Assembly (NCBI GenBank): GCA_029210865.1
Contig: JARGGE010000061.1
Span: 1-10,563, forward strand
DNA: 10,563 nucleotides
Direction: 5' to 3'
From: Trueperaceae bacterium
GTDB taxonomy: Bacteria; Deinococcota; Deinococci; Deinococcales; Trueperaceae
A program made the translations under genes and the position numbers. Below the pieces are notes generated by a model. That model worked only from the letters and a program-made list of their open reading frames with translations. It made no database searches and had not been told where the DNA came from. Shown piece by piece: positions 5,933 through 10,563 of this stretch (position 1 is its first letter; each line of letters begins with the position of its first letter).

Positions 5933-7657
5933 CTACACCGTGGTGGGGGTCGGCACGTCCGGGAAGCGCGCCGGCAGCTTCACGCGGAGCGCGTCCAGCA
6001 CGCGCTTCTGCTCACTCGTTACGGCGTTCGTTTCGCTCACGATCCCATGCTTGGTGGCGTGCTGCGCCACCATCAATGGTCGGAAGATTCGCTTGAGCTG
6101 ATGCCAGGTCTGGCCGCTGTCGTTCTCGACCACGCGGATCAAGAGCAGCGCCAGCCAACACAAGAGCACGTGCGCTCGGATGCGATCCTCACGCCGGTGG
6201 TGCACCGGCCGAATGTCGACGGTGTGCTTCAGGTCCCGGTTCACGCGCTCGATCTCGTGCAGCTGCTTGTACCCGAGCGCGATGTCCTCGGTGCTGAGGT
6301 GCGGATCGCTGGTCGACACCAGGAACTTGCCGTCGAGTTTCGCTTCGCGGCTGACCTTGCCGCGGTCGATCGCGAGCTTGCCGGTCTTCGTCTGGCGGAC
6401 GTAGCGCCCGTAGGTGGGGTGCGCGCGCAGCGCGCAGGCGGCCTTCGTGTGCGCCTTGCCGGCGAGCGCACCGAGCTGGCTGAGGCGCCGTTCGGTCTCG
6501 CGGACGATGTCGTCGCGGCGCTCCCGATCGAAACGCTCCTGCTCGGGGTTGTGCACGATCACGAAGCGCCGCGCGGCGACGCTGCCCCGCTGGAGCGTCA
6601 CTTCCTTCACCCTGAGGCCGCTGGCGAGGGTTTTGTACCTGCCGGCGCGCTGCGCGGCCTCCACCACGTCGCCCTTGCTGCCGGCGCGCAAGCGCTCGCC
6701 GATGATGAACGCGTCCCCGGCGCCTTGCAGGATCCGGCGGTTCGCTTCGCTGTTGAACCCAGCGTCCATGACCAGCATCACGCGGCCGAGCTTCCATTCG
6801 TTCAGGTCGCGCTTGACTTCCTCGACGACGTTCACGTTGGCGGTGTTGCCCGGCCACACCCAGCAGCGCACGGGGACGCCGTCGCGGGTGACGGCGAACC
6901 CGATCACCACCTGCGCCAAGTTCGGCCGCGAGTCCTTGCTGTGCCCGCGCTTGCGCAACCCGGAGAGGACCTCGTCGTCGTCGCCGTCGTCGTCGCCTGC
7001 CACGTCGCCTTCGGCAGCAGCGTCGGCGGCGACGTCCTCGTCCTCCCCCTCGATCTCGAAGTACGCGGTGGTGGTGTCCAAGAACAGCAGGTCGACCTCG
7101 AGGTTGAAGAGGTTGGCGACGTTCCAGAACACTTCGCGCTGGATCTCGTCATGCGCCTCAAGCAGGAAGTCCATCGCTCGGTACAGCTGATGCACGTCGA
7201 CCTCGCCGAGCTCCTCGACGTGCGCTTCATCCGCCACCCAAGACTCGACCGCGAGCTTGCTGCCCGGATCGAGCGCCCGGTTCGCGACCAACGCGAACAA
7301 GAGCCACTCGACGGGCGTGCGGTACCCGCGCTCCTCGAGCAGCTTCTCGAGCCCCGCTGCGATCCCGAGCCGCCGCCACACGCCATCGAGCAAGTGGGTG
7401 CCGCCGAGATGCTTGGCACCGACGAAGCGCGCATCCAACTCGACGCCCGCCGCGGCGCGAACCTCGGCGGCCTCCGCCGGATCCAAGTACTTGGAGATGC
7501 TCCCCACCAACCGGCGGAGCGCCTCGACATCCAACGCGTCCTTGCGGCCGAACGAGAACAGCACCCGCGTGCGCGACGGGCCCGAACCGCCCTCGCGGTA
7601 GTTGTGGCACATCTGCACGTACTCGTGCCGACCGCTGGTGACCGTACGCAGGTACAT
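5933..7657 (-). CDS. IS1634-family (IS4 superfamily) DDE transposase
   Basis: Catalyses cut-and-paste transposition of its element. At 574 residues it is full length for the family. The N-terminus ('MYLRTVTSGRHEYVQMCHNY', 1-20, then 'RVLFSFGRKD', 31-40) is the recognisable IS1634-type start. The RNase H-like core has D194 in 'LLFLDTTTAYFE', D298 in 'VMLVMDAGFNSEANRRIL' and E470 in 'HEIERVNRDLKH', followed by 'DRIRAHVLLCWLALLLIR' (491-508). Between the first aspartate and 'LRKRGHSKDSRP' (234-245) is an acidic Asp/Glu/Ala run (about 202-230) that looks disordered. The ATG at 7657 is preferred over the in-frame ATG at 7669 because homologues begin with MYLRT and a TAATGT box lies 8 bases before it, which suggests leaderless expression. 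The stop is inside the element, 76 bases from the left repeat. Long open frames on the opposite strand are shadows. Confidence 0.94.
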   Translation of the reverse strand: MYLRTVTSGRHEYVQMCHNYREGGSGPSRTRVLFSFGRKDALDVEALRRLVGSISKYLDPAEAAEVRAAAGVELDARFVGAKHLGGTHLLDGVWRRLGIAAGLEKLLEERGYRTPVEWLLFALVANRALDPGSKLAVESWVADEAHVEELGEVDVHQLYRAMDFLLEAHDEIQREVFWNVANLFNLEVDLLFLDTTTAYFEIEGEDEDVAADAAAEGDVAGDDDGDDDEVLSGLRKRGHSKDSRPNLAQVVIGFAVTRDGVPVRCWVWPGNTANVNVVEEVKRDLNEWKLGRVMLVMDAGFNSEANRRILQGAGDAFIIGERLRAGSKGDVVEAAQRAGRYKTLASGLRVKEVTLQRGSVAARRFVIVHNPEQERFDRERRDDIVRETERRLSQLGALAGKAHTKAACALRAHPTYGRYVRQTKTGKLAIDRGKVSREAKLDGKFLVSTSDPHLSTEDIALGYKQLHEIERVNRDLKHTVDIRPVHHRREDRIRAHVLLCWLALLLIRVVENDSGQTWHQLKRIFRPLMVAQHATKHGIVSETNAVTSEQKRVLDALRVKLPARFPDVPTPTTV

Positions 7658-7665
7658 GTTGCTAC

Positions 7666-7694
7666 ACATTACTCGATATCACGCCGCAAGACAA
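7666..7694 (-). promoter_or_regulatory. Promoter of the IS transposase
   Basis: On the minus strand TTGTCT (7694-7689) and TAATGT (7671-7666) are 17 bases apart. The -10 box ends 8 bases before the ATG at 7657, so the transcript would start at or just before that codon. No ribosome binding site is present, in agreement with a leaderless mRNA. This is a sequence match only. Confidence 0.5.
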
Positions 7695-7810
7695 GCTGTT
7701 ATCCACAGCGGCGTGTAACTACATCGTTCTCGCCGTGTACGCACCCGGATCACGCGCCGAGCCGCGTCCCACACGCAACGACCCTCCCGAGACACCGTGA
7801 TTGTGCCTCA

Positions 7811-7827
7811 CGACTGTTCAACGCCAG
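7811..7827 (-). repeat. Right terminal inverted repeat of the IS1634-family element
   Basis: CGACTGTTCAACGCCAG, the exact complement of 5841-5857 and the end upstream of the transposase gene. It is followed directly by CTGGG. Confidence 0.9.
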
Positions 7828-7832
7828 CTGGG
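7828..7832 (+). repeat. Target site duplication CTGGG, right copy
   Basis: Second copy of the 5-base duplication, directly after the right inverted repeat. It marks the junction with the host sequence, which continues into the regulator gene ending at 7890. Confidence 0.8.
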
Positions 7833-7889
7833 CCGCTTCCCGACGGGTGCGCCGAGCCGATCGGTCGAACCCGTGGGCCACGTGCTCGA

Positions 7890-9584
7890 TCAGGGTTCGT
7901 CGGTCCGGTAGCGCTCGAGCGCGTGATCGAGCATGAGCGCCCAGTCGTTCCCCGAGCCGGGCAAGAAGGGGCCCATCTTCGCCACCCGGCGACCGGCGCG
8001 CATCTCCGCTACGTCCCACAAGATGTCGACCTCGGACTTGAGCCGGTACAGCTTTGCCTCGCGATCGAACTCGATCTCCAGCCCTTCGACGTGCTCCTTG
8101 AGCTGGTGCCGTACCTGATGGAAGTACGACTTGGCCGATCTCGGCTTCTCGTCGGGGAAGATGTCGGTCAGCAACTGGTCGAGGCTGACGGCCTTGTGCT
8201 CGAGGAAGTACGCGAGGACCTCGGGGGCCTTCCTCAGCGGGACGCGAACCGTGTCGCCGGCGAGGACGATGCGCTCTTCGCCTAGGGTGTGGAGTTCGAG
8301 GATTGCGGAGGAGCCTCCGGCGAGCAGGGGATGACTCTTGGTCGCAAGCCCGCGGAGTTCTGGAAGAGTCGACCACTCGCGCGCAAGGAAGGCGTGGTTC
8401 TGGAGCGTCACACTTAGAGCTTGAAGCTCGTTTAGGGTCTGGACGTAGTCGAGCGCAAGTTCACGTTCGATGTCTGCGCAGTGAAGCCGCACCCAGCCCA
8501 TCTCTTGAAGGAGGCCCATCTCGTTGAAGCTTTGGGCAAGTGATTCCAGCTCCGAGAGCGCATGTCCTGGGGAGTAGGAACGTCGCCATCGATTCAGAAG
8601 AATCTCCCGGAATCGGAAGTTCAGGCGATCGGCCTTGTCTGAGATGAGCCGTTGAGCGTGCGAAAGATGCTCCTCGGAAGTCTCGAAGTCCCGCCCATAG
8701 GCGTGGATTGAGGCCAATGGCAGTCGACAAAGAAACTCTTCGTACGAGACTTCGCCTCGCTCAGCCTCGCGAATCGAGGCCAGGTAATACCGCGTTGCCT
8801 TGGGAAGCTCGTTCAATGACCAAGCCACATCTCCCAACAGAAGGAGGCGCTCCGCAGCGAGTCCTGCTGCCGCAGAAGCCTGAGGCACGGTATCCAGTTC
8901 GGCTCTAGCCTCCAAATACCTGCCGAGGGTTGTAAGCACGAGAGCTCGCTTGAGGCGCACCTTGAGTTGCTCAACCCCCGAGGTGATCTGTATTCCACGT
9001 TCAAGGTGCCAAAGCGCTCTTTGCGCTCGGCCATAGCGTCCGAACAGGACGCCAAGTTGAGCGAGAACGGAAGGTGCAAGTATGTCGAACTCCGGGATTC
9101 CTTGCACAAGTCGCCAAGCTTCCTCGCCGAACGACATGGCGAGACGAATGTTCCCATTAGTCTCCTCGTGGATGCTCTTGACTCTGAAATACAGGACCTG
9201 GTCGTATCTGCTCAACTGCCGCGGGTCAACTGCGTCAAGTTCCCGCGCGGTCTCTTCTCCTCGATCCAGGAATCTAAGTAAGTGGGCTAGGTTCACCCTG
9301 GCCGCAGTAGCTCCTCCCTGAACCGCCCTATAAAAGTGCTCCAACGCCTTCTCGTCATCTAGCGTCTTGAAATAGCAGACGCCAAGCCACCTCTCATCGT
9401 CTGGCGATGGGGAAATGAGTTTGTGGTACTCCGCAATCCCACGTTCGAATTCATCGAGGTACGCCCACCCCTGGATTCGGCTGACGAGTCTGACCCCAGG
9501 AAGTCGCTGGGCAATGGTCGCATAAATGCTGTCTGCCTCGCGATCCTGGGGATCAGTCATGTCTGCGGAGCGCAGCACGGTCAC
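7890..9584 (-). CDS. TPR-like helical sensor fused to a C-terminal winged-helix DNA-binding domain (SARP/OmpR-type regulator)
   Basis: A 564-residue probable transcriptional regulator, cytosolic. Residues about 25-415 are an all-helical array of TPR-like units, for example 'ERWLGVCYFKTLDDEKALEHF' split as ERWLGVCYFKT (64-74) and LDDEKALEHF (75-84). Others are 'LAQLGVLFGRYGRAQRALWH' (174-193) and 'LVLTTLGRYLEARAELD' (215-231). Residues about 428-517 fit an OmpR/Trans_reg_C winged helix: a beta start, 'LRKAPEVLAYFLEHKAVSLD' (450-469), 'LLTDIFPDEKPRSAKSYFHQ' (471-490), the recognition-helix region 'VRHQLKEHV' and a wing ending 'AKLYRL'. The tail 'GPFLPGSGNDWALMLDHALE' (538-557) looks like the first helix of a BTAD domain cut short. 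SARP regulators carry the DNA-binding domain at the N-terminus, so this order is reversed. There is no receiver, membrane or nucleotide-binding motif. The start is GTG at 9584 with CATACT six bases before it; ATG at 9560 is an alternative. The first three quarters of the gene are lower in GC than the DNA-binding part. Confidence 0.82.
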   Translation of the reverse strand: MTVLRSADMTDPQDREADSIYATIAQRLPGVRLVSRIQGWAYLDEFERGIAEYHKLISPSPDDERWLGVCYFKTLDDEKALEHFYRAVQGGATAARVNLAHLLRFLDRGEETARELDAVDPRQLSRYDQVLYFRVKSIHEETNGNIRLAMSFGEEAWRLVQGIPEFDILAPSVLAQLGVLFGRYGRAQRALWHLERGIQITSGVEQLKVRLKRALVLTTLGRYLEARAELDTVPQASAAAGLAAERLLLLGDVAWSLNELPKATRYYLASIREAERGEVSYEEFLCRLPLASIHAYGRDFETSEEHLSHAQRLISDKADRLNFRFREILLNRWRRSYSPGHALSELESLAQSFNEMGLLQEMGWVRLHCADIERELALDYVQTLNELQALSVTLQNHAFLAREWSTLPELRGLATKSHPLLAGGSSAILELHTLGEERIVLAGDTVRVPLRKAPEVLAYFLEHKAVSLDQLLTDIFPDEKPRSAKSYFHQVRHQLKEHVEGLEIEFDREAKLYRLKSEVDILWDVAEMRAGRRVAKMGPFLPGSGNDWALMLDHALERYRTDEP

Positions 9585-9612
9585 GGCCCCAGTATGGCGG
9601 ACCGGTCTGACC
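9585..9612 (-). promoter_or_regulatory. Promoter with overlapping palindromes upstream of the TPR regulator
   Basis: On the minus strand CATACT (9596-9591) lies six bases before the GTG at 9584, the spacing of a leaderless -10 box. No good -35 is seen. Just upstream are two overlapping symmetric sites, GACCGGTC (9600-9607) and GGTCTGACC (9604-9612). Their position fits an operator, possibly for autoregulation, but short palindromes arise easily and no binding protein is known. Confidence 0.4.
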
Positions 9613-9888
9613 CTGGATGAGAGGTTTCGTGTATGTCGCGTGTCAGATAACGATTATGCGCTCGACAGCGCATCGGTAGTTCGGTAATACATGGCCTGCG
9701 TAACTGCGAATCGGTCATAAAGAGTGTCAGGCAAGCGCGTCTAGCCATTACGAGTGTTGACCGAGATGCGCAAATCGTGGTATTCGTTGCCTTGCACCGA
9801 CCGCTTGGGAGAGTTGCCGGTGTGTTCGAGCCTTGGAAGTAGATCGCGGAAGAAGAGGCGGGGGTTTTCATGATCCCCCAAAAACCTG
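9613..9888. other. Non-coding, lower-GC region between the regulator and the peptide gene
   Basis: No convincing gene is seen here. Visible elements are a perfect hairpin ATGCGCT-CGAC-AGCGCAT (9656-9673) and a possible plus-strand promoter, TTGACC (9757-9762) with TATTCG (9781-9786) at 18 bases. There are also two mutually exclusive pairings: GGGGG (9860-9864) with CCCCC (9875-9879), or GGTTTT (9863-9868) with AAAACC (9881-9886). By eye the region is clearly less GC-rich than the core genes, which suggests acquired DNA or a constrained regulatory region. Confidence 0.45.
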
Positions 9889-9987
9889 GCGGAAGTATCC
9901 GCTGATTCCTTGAAGGGTTGGGAGGCCCCACAAGGCGCTACTTCGTCTCTAATGAAGTGGCGAATTCTGCCCCATTTGCTTGGGGCA
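9889..9987 (+). promoter_or_regulatory. Structured leader of the small peptide gene: three successive hairpins
   Basis: Hairpin A is GCGGA-AGTA-TCCGC (9889-9902). Hairpin B pairs CGCTACTTC (9936-9944) with GAAGTGGCG (9954-9962), nine pairs with one G-U. Hairpin C pairs TGCCCCA (9968-9974) with TGGGGCA (9981-9987) around TTTGCT. Hairpin C ends 15 bases before the ATG, next to the purine run AAGGGATGGG that may serve as ribosome binding site. With the terminator at 10128 this would make a compact, highly folded transcript. The sequence matches no riboswitch class that I recognise. A translation-controlling leader or the body of a small RNA are both possible. Confidence 0.45.
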
Positions 9988-10002
9988 AGGGATGGGATTC
10001 AC

Positions 10003-10104
10003 ATGAAGAACACCGGTAAGCGGATTTTCTACTCCGTGGTTGCTTTTGTTGCTGTTAACTCCGCTGTCGTTGTTTTGGCTGGTGCGCTCACTTCTAGCCG
10101 ATAA
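10003..10104 (+). CDS. Small 33-residue hydrophobic, signal-peptide-like peptide; candidate signalling peptide precursor
   Basis: Not a recognised family. Residues 2-7 are basic (K2, K6, R7), residues 8-28 are an unbroken hydrophobic stretch (from 'IFYSVVAF' to 'VVVLAGA'), and the end is LTSSR. The A-x-A at 26-28 would suit signal peptidase and leave the pentapeptide LTSSR; otherwise it is a one-helix membrane peptide. The ATG at 10003 follows a purine-rich AAGGGATGGG by 5 bases or more; the same frame is open upstream but without a supported start. Codons are dominated by GTT and GCT, unlike the C/G-ending usage of the core genes, which implies either strong expression or a foreign origin. 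A strong terminator follows 23 bases after the stop, so it is probably a single-gene transcript, divergent from the TPR regulator. Alternatives are a type I toxin-like peptide or a chance frame inside a small RNA. Confidence 0.55.
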   Translation: MKNTGKRIFYSVVAFVAVNSAVVVLAGALTSSR

Positions 10105-10127
10105 CTCTTTGCATACGATGATTCTTA

Positions 10128-10154
10128 GGGCCCGGCTGCATGCCGGGCCCTTTT
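10128..10154 (+). terminator. Strong intrinsic terminator after the small peptide gene
   Basis: GGGCCCGGC (10128-10136) pairs perfectly with GCCGGGCCC (10142-10150) around the loop TGCAT and is followed by TTTT (10151-10154). An A-T pair (10127, 10151) can extend the stem. It is a classical Rho-independent terminator in the plus direction and is the main evidence that the short gene just upstream is transcribed as its own unit. Confidence 0.9.
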
Positions 10155-10215
10155 GCCGTTGCGCTCGTGATTCAGTTGCTGTGAGGTGTCGACGGCCATG
10201 ACATCCTCCCCGTTG

Positions 10216-10286
10216 GTGGCCAGACAAGTCCCCACTGACGGTCACGGGATTTACCCACCCGTGGCCAGCGGTTTTCCCCACCGACG
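10216..10286 (+). repeat. Subterminal direct repeats of the IS21-family element
   Basis: Two units, 10216-10240 and 10261-10286, share GTGGCCAG, then TCCCCAC, then GACG with nearly the same spacing (5 or 6 bases between the first two blocks). A weaker third copy (GGCCA at 10194-10198 with TCCCC at 10207-10211) sits at the presumed end. IS21 elements are known for such multiple end repeats, which bind the transposase. Confidence 0.75.
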
Positions 10287-10333
10287 TCTGGTTCTCGCCC
10301 TCGTGCGCTCAACTGGGTGCAGGAGGGGCCGAT

Positions 10334-10563
10334 GTGAAGGTGGGCGAGGAGATCGTGCGAATTCTGGAAGCGTTCGACTTGACGGGGTCGTACCGGGCGG
10401 CCGGTGAGCTGGCCGGCTGCGATCACCACACGGTACGGAAGTACGTGCTGCTGCGTGACGCGGGTCGGGTGGCGTTGGAGCGGCCGCAGCGGGCGCGAGC
10501 GATCGATGCGTTCGTCGAGAAGATCGAGGCGTGGGTCGAGCTAAGTCAGGCCCAAGTTCGACA
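10334..10563 (+). CDS. istA: IS21-family transposase IstA, N-terminal part (runs off the window)
   Basis: The first 76 codons of a transposase gene that continues past the window end. Residues 9-38 ('RILEAFDLTGSYRAAGELAG', then 'CDHHTVRKYV') form the N-terminal helix-turn-helix typical of IstA, followed by 'AIDAFVEKIEAWVELS' (56-71), also a family pattern. IstA is the DDE transposase that works with the ATPase helper IstB; its catalytic core lies beyond this window. The start is GTG at 10334 with GGAGG (10322-10326) seven bases upstream. The overlapping ATG at 10332 is in a different frame and stops at once (ATGTGA). GC content and codon use are like the core genes, in contrast to the neighbouring peptide gene. 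The frame is intact as far as it can be read. Confidence 0.85.
   Translation, partial: MKVGEEIVRILEAFDLTGSYRAAGELAGCDHHTVRKYVLLRDAGRVALERPQRARAIDAFVEKIEAWVELSQAQVR

Larger units (their letters stand above)
5841..7827 (-). mobile_element. Complete IS1634-family insertion sequence (1987 bp)
   Basis: The ends carry perfect 17-bp terminal inverted repeats: CTGGCGTTGAACAGTCG at 5841-5857 and its complement at 7811-7827. CTGGG target duplications flank them at 5836-5840 and 7828-7832. Inside is one transposase gene on the minus strand. It leaves 76 bases to the left inverted repeat and 153 to the right one, the latter holding the promoter. The reading frame is full length with all three catalytic acidic residues, so the element looks potentially active. 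Its family comes from the transposase. Whether the genome holds further copies cannot be seen here. Confidence 0.92.
10187..10563 (+). mobile_element. Left end of an IS21-family insertion sequence, cut by the window edge
   Basis: Begins about TGTCGACGGCCA (10187), a 5'-TG end of the kind seen in IS21 elements, followed by subterminal repeats and the start of istA. The exact edge cannot be fixed without the right end, which lies outside the window along with the rest of istA and istB. It sits about 30 bases after the terminator of the small peptide gene, so that gene appears undamaged. Confidence 0.75.

Noticed and set aside
5929..7723. A direct 9-base repeat, GTAACTACA at 5929-5937 and 7715-7723, first taken for the target duplication of the IS.
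   Set aside because: It lies inside the element. The perfect 17-bp inverted repeats with CTGGG duplications further out define the ends, and a 9-base match within 2 kb is expected by chance.
6047..7936. A 629-residue plus-strand open frame across the IS.
   Set aside because: It lies opposite the clear DDE transposase and crosses the inverted repeat and target duplication. No motif is seen, so it is a shadow.
9660..9760. A possible tRNA-like stretch around GGTAGTTCGGTAATAC.
   Set aside because: No acceptor stem, anticodon stem or T-loop consensus could be assembled around it.
9581..9931. A 116-residue minus-strand frame in the divergent gap.
   Set aside because: It has no family resemblance and no ribosome binding site, and it overlaps the regulator promoter and leader hairpins. 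The composition looks random.
10186..10407. A 73-residue plus-strand frame over the IS21 end.
   Set aside because: It overlaps the subterminal repeats and the start of istA in another frame, and it has no motif.

Overview
Organism: a very GC-rich bacterium, most likely of the Deinococcota and perhaps near the Trueperaceae. This is inferred from remembered family resemblance: the MnmA carries the Deinococcus-style stretches 'MLRFWPDD' and 'FDVCCSPEAA', ribosomal protein S1 has five S1 domains, and several genes have a TANNNT -10 box only 6-8 bases before the start codon, the leaderless pattern described in Deinococcus. No rRNA gene is present to settle it.

Layout. Bases 13-3264 are core chromosome. 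A LapA-domain membrane protein (-) is divergent from a probable mnmA-lemA-htpX operon (+), which ends at a strong bidirectional hairpin. Bases 3265-5514 hold rpsA (-), coding an unusually extended ribosomal protein S1, with a good promoter and a hairpin in its 5' leader. Bases 5591-5835 are non-coding and end in a 22-bp palindrome. Bases 5841-7827 are a complete IS1634-family insertion sequence with 17-bp terminal inverted repeats and a 5-bp CTGGG target duplication. It separates the next gene from that palindrome, which was probably its terminator. Bases 7890-9584 (-) encode a 564-residue regulator with an N-terminal TPR-like helical array and a C-terminal OmpR/SARP-type winged helix. Most of this gene is poorer in GC than the rest of the window. 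Bases 9585-10155 are a relatively AT-rich divergent region with several hairpins, a 33-codon gene for a signal-peptide-like peptide and a strong intrinsic terminator. From about 10187 to the window end lies the left end of an IS21-family element: subterminal repeats and the start of istA.

How the parts may work together: mnmA, lemA, htpX and rpsA are housekeeping genes for tRNA thiolation, membrane quality control and translation. The accessory half is the interesting part. A TPR-type regulator sits divergent from a tiny peptide gene whose C-terminus would release the pentapeptide LTSSR if cut after an A-x-A site. This resembles RRNPP-type peptide sensing (Rap-Phr, PlcR-PapR) but joined to a SARP-like DNA-binding domain. 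That link is a hypothesis. A hydrophobic type I toxin-like peptide or a small structured RNA are real alternatives.
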